Assembly: GCF_030272615.1 (NCBI RefSeq)
Contig: NC_081407.1
Coordinates: 318,400,456 to 318,464,455, forward strand
Length of the DNA: 64,000 bases
Source: Cryptomeria japonica
Lineage: Eukaryota > Streptophyta > Pinopsida > Cupressales > Cupressaceae
Direction of reading: 5' to 3'
In this document: piece after piece, positions 21,557-34,309 of the stretch
Numbering within the stretch: the stretch's first letter is position 1
Layout of the letters: every line of letters starts with the position of its first letter
Program-made: the position numbers and the translations under genes
The notes under the pieces: model-generated
What the model was told of the DNA's origin: nothing
Seen by the model: the letters and a program-made list of their open reading frames with translations, nothing else
The model's database searches: none

Positions 21557-24058
21557 CTAACTTACGGAGGCGTCATCTGCTTCTGTGAATGTAAGGGAGT
21601 GTGGAATGGAAAGGTATCCCACCATGGCTTGAAACTGGTCCACGTTTAGATCAGTAGGGACAGTAGTATCTCTCAAGATTTTGTCAAGAATGGCTTTATG
21701 TGCGGGAGATATGCGTAATAGCTCAAGAATGGAGATGAGAGCAGGTGTCTTCCCTAGCTGTTCTACAAGGTCATACTCAGGTTTGGTTGATGAAGAAGCG
21801 GTGTTTTTAGTTGGAGCACCATGCAAAGTGAATTTACTTCGGCGAGTTGTAACATGACATTCAGAGGTAGGTTCCGAAGAATATCCAACACCTTTTAGGA
21901 CAATCTTGGGTCTTTGAGTAGAACTCTCAGACGCTTTGTCCTTGATGATAATAGTAGAGACGTAATTGTCCATCGATATGTGATTGATAGTTGAATCATA
22001 GTTGTAAGATGCTCTGGTATAATTGGTTTGATCATCTATGGCTTTAGCTTTTCCTTTGTCATGTTTTGGGAATGGTTCCTTAAACATCTCATGTTCTTGA
22101 TTAGACGAATGTCCCTCAATCTCAATGTCACCTCTATCAATGAGATCTTGTATGATGTTCTTCAGTCGATGACAATTTCCTATCTTATGACCTTTGCTCT
22201 TATGAAATTCACAATATTCATCATCACTCCACCAATTTGGTTTAACCTTTGGTTCATATGGAGGAAAATCTGGAACTGTGATTACTTTGTTTGCCACAAG
22301 CTTCTTGAAAACCGACTCAAGTGGTTCTCCCAATGGAGTGTACTTCCTTCATGATTTGGAAGTTGTTTGAGTATTCACTTGATTGTTTGTAGAACTTGAT
22401 CCAGAGAAAATGAATTTGGGTCGCACTGTGTTGGCATCAACAACACCATCATTGACTGTGTTCTTGTTTTTATTCCAAAATCTTGGCTTGTCTTTTCCTT
22501 TAAAGTCATCTTTGTTTTCCTTGAATATCTTGATGACTCCTTGTTCAATTAGGACCTTTTCTGTCGCTAAGACTTTTTCAATAACGTCCTTGAAGGTGGA
22601 CAAACAAGCTTTCCTTAGATCATAGCCAATGTCTTTGTTAACATTCTGGGTGAACATTTCTACCATTTGTTTTTGTGGAATTTCACAAGAGCATCTGCTG
22701 GCTAGATTTCTCCATCTTTGTAAGAATGATGCAAAAGATTCTCCCTCTTTTTGCTTTGTGTTGCACAAAGTAGTGACTGATATGTCTGTCTCTATGTTGT
22801 AGGAGAAATGTTGAATAAATGCCTCTGCTAGATCACCCCATGACTTAATACCAGGTGGGAGTTGGGAGAACCATTCCATAGCTTGATCACCTAAGCTTTG
22901 TGGGAATAATCTCATCAAATATGTCTCTTCTGCTGCTACCTCAATGCAAGCTGTGAAAAATTGTCTTATGTGTGCCTTAGGATCCCCTTTTCCTCTATAC
23001 TTATCAAATTTAGGCGTCACAAAGTGTGTAGGAAAAGGAGGCATTGGAATGCTCTTGTCAAATGGATAAGGACATATGTCTCTCATTGTGTATGTTGGCT
23101 TCGGTGTATTTATGTCCTCCATTTTCTTTTGTAAGTCCCTGATTTGTTGTTCCAAATTGCTCTTAGGTGGAGATCGACTTCTTGGACCATACCCCATGCT
23201 GGAGGCACCAATTGGAGGGGGTGCATGTTGTATATATGGATGATATTGATCATACACATGTTCATATGGAGGAGGTCTATAGTGATGCTGCATATGTGGA
23301 CCACTTGGTATAGATTCATGTTGAGGAACACCATATCTATTTTGCGCATGTATACCATATTCTACAGGCATGTCATGTTCTATTGTATTGCCCCCAAATT
23401 TGACGCGGGGTTTCCTTGTGTCCAAATTTTGAGCATGCCTTTGCATGTCCCATTGCTTTGGTGGTTGATCCTTAGCATTGATATGTGATTGAGCATGTTT
23501 TTCTCCATAATATTTCCATAATGGTCTGCGAAGGTGAGTATCATATGTTTGACCATGTGTATGTGGGACCTCTGGTTTTTGAAGCAAAGCTGGTGGTGAT
23601 TCAGGTACCATATATGGTCCTCTATTTCCTCCACTATTAGGTCTTCTTTGATCCATGTTGGAGTGATGTTGTTTCAAAGGTTGATTTTCCATTATTTGAG
23701 ACATGTCAAAATCATGAGGTATCTTGGCTCCACTTTGTGCCATCATTTGTAAGAAGTATTGTCTATCCCTCCTCATTATTTCCTCAACCAATCAATTGAG
23801 ATGGGGATTCATAATGGATTCTTCCACATCTGCTGAATGTACTGAAAAGTTGTCCATATTGTCATTGTGTGTAGCATTATTGTTTGTAGTGTCCATGTTC
23901 TCAACATTTGGAATGTTTCTATAGGCATCCATGTCAGGTAATGTAGTATGATCAGAATTGAAAAAGATCTCATTGTCATACTCATAAGAACTCATGTTTG
24001 CGGACTCTTGAGCCTCTTTAGTTTCTCTCCTAGATTTTTGAAGACGGGTTTCAACCAT
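21557..24058 (-). pseudogene. gag: Element 2 gag
   Basis: ATG at 24058 (MVETRLQKSR). A TGA at 23794 and another at 22351 interrupt the frame, and a TAG at 21559 closes it. The middle (about 23060-22500) is the Retrotrans_gag domain, with YPFDKSIPMPPFP, TYLMRLFPQSLGDQAMEWF and FLQRWRNLASRC. The zinc knuckle near 22165-22235 reads CEFHKSKGHKIGNC, a CHHC version of CCHC that is usual in Tat elements. A His/Pro/Gln-rich segment lies between. Gag would form the particle and bind element RNA. Confidence 0.9.
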
Positions 24059-24548
24059 GAACTAGGTATTGACCAAGATGTGTGAGACTAGATGAAAAAT
24101 GGAAAGAGTATGGAAGACCAAGAGTTGGATGGAATGTAAATGAATCTGAAGTGTACTTGCAATGTCCAAAGTGTAAGACCAAGTATGTATGTAGTAGAGG
24201 TGTGACTTCCAAAGAGAGGATAGTTTCTCTTGATGAGGTAAGTTGACCTTGACTCTAAGTAAGACCAAATGAGACCCAAAGGTAAGAAACCTTGATGAGG
24301 GACCACTTAGCAAAGTGTTGTTGTATGTAGTGTGTTGACAAAGTATGATGAGGACAAGCAAGTGACCTTTTGACTCAAGTTTAGACAAGTGTGAATGTAA
24401 AGTGAGATATGAAGCAATGATGGACTATGTGAGACCCAAGGACAGGTTGAATGCTAAATGAAACCCTGGAGAAAATGACCTCGGAAGCTCAAGAATTCTG
24501 AAACTGACTGTGTTTGTTTGCTGGACTGTAACAGTTTTTCAATTCTGG

Positions 24549-24778
24549 ACACAGACGTGCCTGTATACTTCACAGACGCGATTTCCTGACACAGACGCTG
24601 CTCTGTTTAACGCAAACACATTTCTGAGATTTTTTTTTTGCAAAGTGTAATGTTGACTGTTGGAACACAGACGCAATTCTACCCTTCACAGATGCAGCTA
24701 GAAAACACAGATGCTATTATGTCCGGCACAGATGCAGTTTCCTGACGTAGACGCTATTATGTCCGACATAGACGCGTT
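24549..24778 (-). repeat. Word array B (CGCGTCTGTG) in element 2 leader
   Basis: On the minus strand the word CGCGTCTGTG or variants (GCGTCTGTG, GCATCTGTG) recurs about eight times with irregular spacing. The plus-strand form is CACAGACGCG. Variants mostly differ by C to T or G to A in CpG. Confidence 0.8.
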
Positions 24779-26000
24779 TCTGTAAAATTTGTGCAATTTT
24801 TTTCAATCTGTGAAGTCATTTTTTTGTGACCAAATCTGACTGTTTGACTGTTTTTCGTGACAAGAGGACACAGTGTTGATGAAGACCCAATGTTTGCAAG
24901 TGTCTAGACTCAAAATGACTCCAAGAAAAGTGTGTTGTTTGATGTAAAAATGTTTTGCATACACTTGAAGGCACAAAAGACACAATGTTTTGTTGTTTGG
25001 TCTTGAATGTTTTGAATGTTTAAGATAAGTCAAGCACGATTCTTATGGCTGGCCAAGACAATAGTTGTTGATCCCACATGGGGTTTTACCCCCGAGGCTA
25101 CGCTATTCAGAGCGGATACTTAGATACTTGACCTCACTGGCTCCACCCTCGACACTCACTTCTCGGGTCAGCCAAGCATCAGTCCCCACGAAAACTCCCC
25201 GTGGCGAACTTTGTATCTCTACTAAGAATCGTATGTGTGTGGGCCACTACCAGAGGTCCGACCTCCTGCCCCAACAACTAGAAGGATTTGGGCCTCTAAA
25301 ACAAAATGGTGCTAGTAAGGGCATCCGCTCACGTGGCCATACATATGGCACTTTCATCTCTATAAATACAGAAGGCTCCCAGCCGGTAGGGGTTACGCCC
25401 TACAACTGATCAAATAAATTTGATCAAACGGGTTTATGGGGAGACATAGTGTCGGTATGAACTAATCAGCACACGTTATTCATAGTTTTCACCATGAATA
25501 CATTTTTTTTTATAGTGGTTCGGATGAGGTGGGTTTTCCTCGCTACCACTTGGGTCGTTCTCTTCTCACTAGTAGTCCTAATGACCACACGGGAAGACAA
25601 GCCCTCTAAAGATTAAACAAAAAGAGCCTATTGCTCAAGACACAAAAGACAATGATTCAATTTTAGTGCACCAATGGAAGTGTTTGCTAGTCTATGAAAA
25701 CAAGGCACACAATAAAAATCCAAAAACCCTTGCCAAGGACCTGCAACAAAGAGTTGTTAGTAGTTTGGATTGTTTCAAATAATCACCCCTTCCTGCAAGC
25801 ACACAAGTTAGGTAAATTTTAAACCCAAAAGACTTTGTGAAAATAGGGGCCTTCAACCAAACGATTTAGCCTTCAAGACAAGCTGCACCAATTTCGTTAG
25901 CTAGATCTGAAAATGTTAGCTCAAAATAAACCAGATCTGAAAACCTAAATGCAAAATCCAAAAATTGAATCAATAAAAATCCAAAATTTTAAAACTGGTA

Positions 26001-26260
26001 AACATAGACATGGTTAACCTCAACACAGACGCGCCTGGGTGACACAGACGCGGTTCTGTGGAGCACAAACGTGCCTACAGAACACAGACGTGCTTCCTGG
26101 ACACAAACGCGGATAAAAACAACGCAGACGCGACTTTACAACACAGACGCGCCTTCCTAGAACCTGCAAAATAAAATATTGCCAATGTCGCAGACGTGAT
26201 CCCAGATGTCGCAGACGCGCTAGAAAATCAAAAACGCGATCCGAAAGTGCGCAGACATGA
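26001..26260 (-). repeat. Word array A (CGCGTCTGTG) in element 2 leader
   Basis: About eleven copies of the same word (plus-strand forms CACAGACGCG, CGCAGACGCG, CACAAACGTG) starting about 90 bp from the primer site. Spacers are unrelated in sequence. Confidence 0.82.
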
Positions 26261-26346
26261 AAATGTCGAAATGTTGCCGAAAACGTCAGATCTGCAACTT
26301 CAAAATACAAAATCCACAACAAGATGTTAATGTAAAAGGGACAAGA

Positions 26347-26364
26347 GTCCCACCGGGCGTGCCA
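26347..26364 (-). other. Element 2 primer-binding site
   Basis: Minus-strand TGGCACGCCCGGTGGGAC, three bases inside the LTR end. TGG start and position are those of a primer site. I could not assign the cognate tRNA from memory. It differs from the primer sites of elements 1 and 4. Confidence 0.8.
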
Positions 26365-26367
26365 AAA

Positions 26368-27145
26368 TGTATATGGGGAAAATGGATAACAATAATAACA
26401 ATATTGAAAGGCTAAATGAATTCAACCACAAAACCCTAGCCTAACAACAACAAAGATCCACCATAACATATGAAGATTACCTAAGACAATGCAAATCAAA
26501 TGAAATCACAAAGATTATACCATCACATGTCCAATAGGGTTTTGATCTCCATTCTTCCTATCTCCATTGATCTTGCTTGATATATTTGCTCTCAGATTTT
26601 ATGTGCACAAGAGCTCAACAAAGAACAGAATGTGGTTGCAAGTAGGATCGTAGTGTAGTCAATTGTGTAAGAGATGATTAGAATGCATAGAATGATTAGG
26701 GTTTGATAATGAAGGAAGCATCTCCTTATATAGACACAATAAGAAATGGAGGAATAAGATTGAGAGGTGTAAAAGGAGGTCAGCTATGATTAGAGGGTAG
26801 GTAGAAGAAATAATAAAATAATGAAAGGGGTAGGTAGTGTATGAATTAAGAGATGAATGACATGTGTCATAGGTAGAAAAGGTTAATGAATTAATTAAAT
26901 AAATAAAGATTTATTTAATTAACAAAAGAAGTGGGATAATTAAATAAATAAAATATTTATTTAATTTAGGAAAAGGATAATTTAAATAAATAAATGTATT
27001 TATTTAAATAAGAAATAAGGCTAGAAGAGGATAAATGAATTAATCAAATAAATAAAGATTTATTAATTAATAGAAGAATTAAGCTTAGATAATTAAATAA
27101 ATAAAATATTTATTTAATTAAATTGGACAATTTTAAGTGTCTACA
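26368..27145 (-). repeat. Element 2 5' LTR
   Basis: Starts TGTAGACACTT at 27145 on the minus strand and ends at 26368, followed by the primer site. It is nearly identical to 12783-13563. Confidence 0.96.
26726..26732 (-). promoter_or_regulatory. LTR TATA box (element 2, 5' LTR)
   Basis: Minus-strand TATATAA, conserved in the other LTR. It would place the RNA start near 26695 (inferred). Confidence 0.68.
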
Positions 27146-27150
27146 CATAT
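27146..27150. other. Target-site duplication of element 2, right copy
   Basis: CATAT, identical to 12778-12782. Confidence 0.93.
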
Positions 27151-28934
27151 ACCTGAGCTAGACACTCCAAAGCAAAATATACCATTCAACACACCTTTTC
27201 AACTGAGAACTAATACAAGGGAAGAGTTTCTCCCTCGACAAAATAATGCACCTTTGATTGCTCTTACTCAACAAATGCAAATGTTACAAAGACAAATGCA
27301 AGATATGCAACAAGGGACAACAGTACGGTACTCATTAAATGAAATTTGTCCTTATCCGTTTGACAGATGATTGAACATGGTTCCTTTTCCTCCAAACTCA
27401 GACGTTCCCAAATTTGACAAATACGATGGAAAAAATGATCCTCGTGATTACGTTAGAGAATTCTGTACCATGAGTCTTGAATTTGCTCATGATGACACCT
27501 ATTTGATGAGGTTATTCCCAAGAAGTTTGGGAGGACAAACAATGGAATGGTTATCCAAGATCACACCTCCTGTCAGATCATTTGATGAACTAGTCAATAA
27601 ATTCATAACGCAGTATTCCTATAACATTCAACATACTATCACCATGCTAGACGTTTGTAATACCAAACAAAAAAACAATGAAACATTCATGGTATTCCTT
27701 CAACGTTGGCGCCGTATGGTTTCACGATATCCTCGCGATATTCCTGAAAAAGGAGAAAATGGAAATATTCATCGATAACTTGAATAGTGAGATGAGTTAT
27801 AGGCTCAAGCTCCAATGCATACCGTCTTTTGCTAAATTGATAGAGAATGGCATTCAAGTAGAGGAAGCATGTGTCAAGAAAGGAATGCTAAAATTCTTCA
27901 AAGAAGGAACAGGTTCATCGAACTACAACAATCAAAACAACAATAACTTGGACAAATCTAGGTTCTAGACCAGAAATAAAAACAATGGAAATGAAGGAGG
28001 CAATGAATCAAATGATCCAAAATCCAAACAACTTGTGCTCGCATTATCAGGAAATCCTCAAGCTACAAAGAATCCCAAAGGTGCTAACCCAGACACTAAC
28101 ACTTACGCACCGAATACCAATAACACGAACAATACCAACAATGCTCAAAACAATAGCACAAATCGAGGGCCTACTAATAATTCATGGAATACCACCAACA
28201 CTTATCAAAAATGCATCTACACAACATTAGGACAATCACTGGAGTCATCATTCAGAGAACTCCAGGCAAACAAAATTATCTCTTTGCCCGCAATCAGCAA
28301 CTATGAGCCACATATCAAGCCACCTTGGTGGAATGACTCACACTTTTGTGATTTTCATCGCAACAAAGGTAATCAAACAAATGATTGCATGAGACTGAAA
28401 AACATTGTTCAGGACATGATTGATAGAGGTGATTTAACAGTAGATGGTCTCAAGACAAATGGTGACCATGGAGCTTTCAAGAATCCTCTTCCAAACTACA
28501 ACAAAGATGGAGCTTCAACTTCAAATGATACTTGTGGGGCACGTATCAATCACGTTTACAATAACACCATCAATCATATATCAGTTGTAGACAATCATGT
28601 AAACGTCATCACAATCCGAGACCAGCATAATCATGAATCTGTCAAGGTAACAACTAGGGCTCAAAAATATGTCTTGAAGGGACATATGTCAACAACAAAC
28701 ATTGTACCCAAAATTCAATATGATTTAGTCAGCCAATTGTTCAAAAATCTTGCTCAAATATCCATACTAGAGTTGCTCAAACTTTTGCCAAAACACAAAG
28801 ACATATTGGAGCAAGCATTGTTGGAAACAAATGTACCTCAAGATCTTGATGCTGACAAATTCCAAGCCATGGTCGCTCATATGACAGGGCCTCATAATCT
28901 TACTTTTTTTGAGCATGATAATATTTCATTGAGC
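27151..28934 (+). pseudogene. gag: Element 1 gag, main part
   Basis: Resumes the frame cut at 12782. The Retrotrans_gag core (27371-27900) has PYPFDR, DTYLMRLFPRSLGGQTMEWL, CNTKQKNNETFMVFLQRWRR and GIQVEEACVKKGMLKFF. A TGA at 27368 (CGA-like context) and a TAG at 27967 (TGG expected, since element 2 has Trp) interrupt it. A frameshift lies near 27750, after which the frame is the one used by all of pol. The zinc knuckle near 28347 reads CDFHRNKGNQTNDC, so the third ligand His is Asn. An Asn/Thr-rich linker precedes it. Confidence 0.9.
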
Positions 28935-29330
28935 CATCCACATAATACTCCTCTCCATATTGAAGTCATAGTCTATAAACACAGAGTGAAGAGAGTATTA
29001 ATAGATGGAGGAGTTGGACTCAATATTTGTACCTTAAAACTTGTCCGTGCATTAGGCTTCTCTGAGGAGTCTATTGATCCACGCAAAAAGATTACTATAA
29101 AGGCATATGATGATGAAGAAAGATCCTCTAAAGGAACGGTGATGTTACCAATACAGGTAGGACTGATGTAGAAAGATACTATGTGCTAAGTATTAGACAT
29201 AGACCTCACATACAATATCTTATTAGGTTGACCCTGGATACATGAAATGCAAGCAGTACCTTCCACCTATCACCAGTGTGTAAAATTTCCCTACAATGGA
29301 CAAGAGATTTCTATATCAGCTGATCATAAT
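28935..29330 (+). pseudogene. pol: Element 1 protease
   Basis: HRVKRVLIDGGVGLNIC (DGGV where DGGA is seen in element 2) through TIKAYDDEERSSKG to LLG-PWIHEM. Stops at about 29169 (TAG), 29188 (TAA) and 29228 (TGA, where element 2 has Arg) break it. The family processes gag-pol in the particle. Confidence 0.82.
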
Positions 29331-30818
29331 CCATTTCAACATTGTAATACAATGGGGGCAGCCCAAGACAACCTGGTTCCACATAATTGAGAAAAACAAA
29401 ATCCTTTGACACTAGATATCCAGCAGGAAAAGACTACATCATTGTCTAGAGATTTCAAGCAAAAACTAAAAATCAAAGAACACGACATGGGAGAATACTC
29501 TTTGGAACCCATGTGTTTGGCCAAATTACCAGCATCACCTAAATCTCATGGATTACCTACTGCATCAACACGTCAAGCAACTTAGCCCATCACCAAGTTT
29601 GATGGCACATTTATCCAGCTGGGCACTCTAGAACATGAATCAGAGGAAAAGGACATCCTTAGTTGGTTATACAAGGATGAAGAAGAAAATAACATAGCAG
29701 CTACTATGGAGATAGTTATACCAACACACCTATATGGAAAAGGCTACTTCATCATGCAACAAATAGGATACAATGGCAAAGGACCTATTGGAAAGTGTAA
29801 GGAAGGCATCATAGAACCAATAGATCCTCATTCACAATCCAATAGAGACAAAATAGGATTGGGTTATGAACTCACTCTACTACCAAGAAAAGCACCACGC
29901 AAGTATCAAAAATCCTAGTGGAAACAAAAGAAGAAGTACAAAGAAGAATCCTGGCAAGAGGCATTATTTGAGTTAGCAGAGAAAATACGTAAAGAACGAG
30001 AACAACATGAAAGGAAGTAGCATCAAGCAGAACCCATCATCCAAAAGAAGGCAATATCTACAGAAGTACATCACATCCTAGAACCAATATCCAACATAGC
30101 AGAACTACCTCCTGGCAATATCATTCCTCCTCAAGGAGGGACAGTATATGAACAAATACAAAAGGTAGAAGCAGGATCTGACACAGAGTCCGAGAAAACT
30201 ACAAAACTTGTATCAATTATCAAAGATCTATTCTCACCCTACAACATACTAGTCTACAACACAGAAAGAATCTGGGATACTACCTCTGAGACTGATTCCA
30301 ATGAATATGAAAGGGGCACTTGTTCTAATATTACTGAGGATATTTGTGAAAATGACAGTCATACACCCATTTCTCAAAATGCATACAACACAGAATGAAG
30401 ACCACTTGAATTTGGTCCGCAAAATATCTATGACGCTAAGGAAAACAAGCAACGTCATTATGCACAAGTCTATACGGAAGATGATACCATCGAAGACCTC
30501 GACGAAATCCTTAACTTCTTTAATATCCAGTCCAATCACGAAGATACCTCCATCATGACAATTACATCAGTTGACCTTGATCCACCTAACGATTCCTTAC
30601 CACTTCTCTTTCCTGACCTCATAGACTGGGATGAACTTGAAATCCATGATATACCAATTTTCCTAGATGATGAATCTATTATCCATTACTTATGTACTAC
30701 TAACCCATAATCAGACTCTACCAGTGAACAAGGTAACAACGTCTATAATCCTGGGAGTGCCAAGTCTCTCAGCCGCAAAAATGAAATCAATAAAGGATCT
30801 ATTGTTGAAAACCAGTCA
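29331..30818 (+). pseudogene. pol: Element 1 protease-RT linker with G-patch-like motif
   Basis: A low-conservation linker in the pol frame. At 29738-29871 it has KGYFIMQQIGYNGKGPIG, then IGLGY, the glycine pattern of a G-patch, in the same place as in element 2. A charged, acidic stretch follows. Stops lie near 29583, 29916, 30018, 30397 and 30708. The linker before RT is about 1.5 kb, longer than in element 2. Confidence 0.72.
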
Positions 30819-33800
30819 ATGGCAACAATGGATCACAAAAAAGTAAAAATAAAGGACACATCTAAGGGTGAAAATTTTTTTAAGGCACCTACAGATGGGA
30901 GACTTGACACTCTTCCGGAGCATTACCACAAGAAATCACCCATATTGGTTGAGCCCACTCAATCAATCAACATTGGTAAAATAGAAGCAGCCAAATATAT
31001 ACATCTAGCAGAATCTCTTACAACAGAAGAAAAACCAGAATATATCAAATTCTTCAAAGCAAAACAAATCAACTTTGCTTGGTCATATGCCGATATGCCC
31101 GGGATTGATCCACAATTGATCATGAATCACTTATCTATGGCTCTAGGAGCTAAGCCAGTTAAGCAAAAACTGAGAAAAATGAATCCTCATGTGACACTCA
31201 TGGTTAAGTCTGAGCTAAAGAAATTATTGGATGTTGGATTTATTCGACCCATAGACTATGTTGAGTGGATTTCAAACATTGTGCCAGTTTCAAAACCAGA
31301 TGGCAGTATCAGAATATGCACGGATTTTAGAGATGTCAACAACACTTGTCCAAAGGATGACTTTCCTTTGCCAAGTATTGACATAATTATGGACCTCACA
31401 ACAGGCCATGCAATGTTATCACTAATTGATGGTTTTTCAGGCTATAACCAAATCAAGATTGCTCCAGAGGATCAAGATAAAACAGCGTTCACCTATCCTT
31501 GGGGAACATATTGTTGGAATGTCATGCCTTTCGGCTTGAAGAATGCTGGGGCAACTTATCAAAGGGCAATGACAACAATATTCTATGACATGATGCATAC
31601 CTTCATGGAAGACTATGTGGATGATTTACTAGCTAAATCCTTCACCAAAGTAGAACATCTAAGCATCTTAGAAAATATCTTTGATAGATTGGAGAAATTC
31701 CAAGTCCGACTCAACCCTAAGAAGTGTGTCTTCTGGGTTACATCAGGCAAAATACTAGGATACATAGTCTCAGCTAAAGGTATTGAAGTGGATCCAGCAA
31801 AGGTACAAGCCATTATGGAGATGCCACCACCAAAGAATATCAGTAAGCTCAGGTCTCTACAAGGACGACTCCAATCAATCAGACGATTTATCGCTCAACT
31901 AGCAGACAAAAGCCTACCATTCAATCATCTACTACATAAGAATATACCATTCAGATGGGAAGCCAAATGTGCTGAATCCTTCTATCAAATCAAGCAATAT
32001 CTGATGAACCCACCAGTGCTAGTACCACCAATAGTAGGGAAGCCACTTATTCTCTACATTTCAACAACATATGTATCACTAGGGGCATTGTTAGCACAAG
32101 AAGATCAACAAGGCAAGGAATGGGCTATCTATTACATCAACAGGACGTTAAATGGCTATGAACTCAACCACACATTTATTGAGAAAGCCTGTTTGGCTAT
32201 AGTCTTCGCCTCTCAAAAGTTTCGACATTACATGCTGGCTCACACAACCAAGCTAGTTGCAAAGATTGATCCTCTAAAATATTTACTCAACAAAGCAGCT
32301 CTTACAGGCCGATTGGCCAAATGGGTCATGATTCTCAGTGAATTTGATATCCACTACACAGAGCGTCGAGCTATCAAAGGACAAGTAATAGCAGATCAAC
32401 TGGCAAAAGCGCCACTACCTAGTAAGCAACTAATGGAGATCAAATTTCCAGATAGAGACATTCTTGCTATCTCTACAACACAATGGACCTTATACTTTGA
32501 TGGATCATTCACTCAACACGACTCAGGTGCTGACATTTTATTCATCACTCCTGAAGGGAACACCATACCAAGGTCATATAGGCTTATGTTTCCATGCACA
32601 AATAACGTTGTTGAATATGAGGCATTGGTTATAGGCATCCAGATGGTAGTGGAATGGAAAATCACAGAACTCAAAGTTTATGGAGATTCACAACTAGTTA
32701 TCAATCAAATTAATGATGACTATCAGACGAAAGATGACAAGTTGCTTCCCTACAAAAGAATGGTGGATGACTTCAAACAGTACTTTGTGCACATCACCTT
32801 CGAACAAATACCAAGGTTGAACAACAAAGCAACCGATGCAATGGCTACAATTGCTTCACTACTGCAAATTCCAGACCAACAGAGTTGTTACGAGTTTCTG
32901 GTAGAGCAGCTATTCTCCCCCGCCTATGACCATTCTAAATCCCATGTTATCTATGCCTTAACCTGTTCTGACTCTCCATTGTATGGACCGATATATGACT
33001 ATCTCAAGAATGTCATCTTACCCATTGACTTATCCCAAAACCAAAAACGTAACTTTATCCGGCAAGCCGCCCGTTATACCCTCACTGCTGATACTTTGTA
33101 CCATCGAGGTCTAGATGGTACTCTTCTTCGTTGCCTTGATCGTAATGAATCTGAATCTACTTTACATGAGCTTCACGAAGGTATCCGTGGCACACATTCA
33201 AGTGGTACTACTCTTGTTAAAAACCTACTGAGAATGGGATATTACTGGCCAACAATGGAAAAAGACTCTTATCACTTTGCTAAGAAGTGTCCTAAGTGCC
33301 AGATCCATGGCAATCTGATACATGCATCGGCACAAGAACTGCAACCATTCACAACATCCTGGCCCTTTTGTCAGTGGGGGCTAGACTTGGTTGGAAAAAT
33401 TCATCCTTCATCTTCAAATGGACACAAGTTCATTATAACTGCAATAGAATACTTTACCAAGTGGATAGAAGCAGTCCCCATGACCACAATGACTGGGAAA
33501 CAAATTGCCTCTTTTATCCTTAATTACCTAATCTGCAGATATGGTATTCCAAGTTCTATCATCACAGATAATGGATGACCTTTCAAAAACCAAGATGTAC
33601 AAGAACTATGTGAAAAATTCAAAATCCAACATCGATTCTCTACACCTTACTACTCCCAGGGGAATGGTCAAGCAGAGGCATCCAACAAGACAATATTGAA
33701 AATCCTAAATTAAATAGTGAATGATGCAGACAAAGATTGGCACGTACAACTCAATCCAGCACTTTGGGCATATAGAACTAGCATTTGCACACCTATAGGA

Positions 33801-34235
33801 GCAACACCATACTCATTGGTATATGGATCAGAAGCTATTTTACCTCTAGAGGTAGGAATCTCATCTCTCAGAGTATCTTTGAAAGACTTAATCCCAAATG
33901 AAGAGTATCAAGTTAACCGACTGCAAGAACTTGAACTCCTAGATGAAAGACGCCAGCGTGCCTACACTCATCTCAAAGCATATCAGCAATGCATGTGCCG
34001 CAACTACAACCACAAAGTCATTCCTCGAATCTTCAAAATTGGCAACCTGGTACTCAAAGAAAATCCTAAAAACCAGCAAGATCGAGAAAAGAAAGGAAAA
34101 TTTGAGCCTAACTGGTTAGGTCCCTATGTCATTATATCAACCTATGGATCATGCGCTTATCAGCTAACAACTTTAGAAGGAGATGTGCTCAATGAACCAA
34201 CTAACTATATCCATCTAAAGAAATACTATACTTAA
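30819..34235 (+). pseudogene. pol: Element 1 reverse transcriptase, two RNase H domains and integrase
   Basis: A 919-codon open stretch, counted from its first Met at 30819, then TGA at 33579 and TAA near 33714, ending at 34235. RT about residues 140-315 with YVDD at 266-269. First RNase H 380-515. Second, archaeal-like RNase H 555-682 with candidate catalytic residues D561, E599 or E601, D623 and D673. Integrase zinc ligands H786, H793, C824, C827, then D856 and D917, with the Glu in QAEASNKT after the first stop. The C-terminal part contains KGKFEPNWLGPY. No chromodomain. This is the best-preserved pol in the window; RT and both RNase H domains have no internal stop. Confidence 0.93.
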
Positions 34236-34309
34236 GGAAGTCTAATGCATGAAAAAGTCAAAAAATAAAAAAAACAAGAAAAAGAAAATAAAAAGGTACA
34301 ATAAAAGAA

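Larger units (their letters stand above)
24059..26346 (-). other. Element 2 untranslated leader
   Basis: About 2.3 kb between primer site and gag. It contains two word arrays (24549-24778 and 26001-26260) and, at 25490-25620, text like TAGTGGTTCGGATGAGG that recurs in the element 4 leader (about 44670-44730). A plus-strand ORF at 25065-25409 has no domain and I consider it chance. Two arrays flanking the leader is the same plan as in element 1. Confidence 0.6.
12783..27145 (-). mobile_element. Element 2: full-length Tat-type Ty3/gypsy retrotransposon nested in element 1 gag
   Basis: 14,363 bp, minus strand, with LTRs of 781 and 778 bp, target duplication CATAT, primer site at 26347-26364 and polypurine tract at 13564-13577. 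Gag, protease, G-patch-like linker, RT, two RNase H domains and integrase run from 24058 to 16537. An antisense PMD-like gene (plus strand) lies between pol and the 3' LTR. By eye the LTRs differ by seven substitutions and one 3-bp indel (about 0.9%), so it is a recent insertion. Gag-pol nonetheless has about eleven stops (seven TAG, four TGA, no TAA) and a frameshift. Confidence 0.96.

Noticed and set aside
22028-22354. Plus-strand ORFs opposite element 2 gag
   Set aside because: They are shadows of the well-supported minus-strand gag-pol frame.
25065-25409. 114-codon plus-strand ORF in the element 2 leader
   Set aside because: It is antisense to the element, has no domain and no counterpart in elements 1 or 4.
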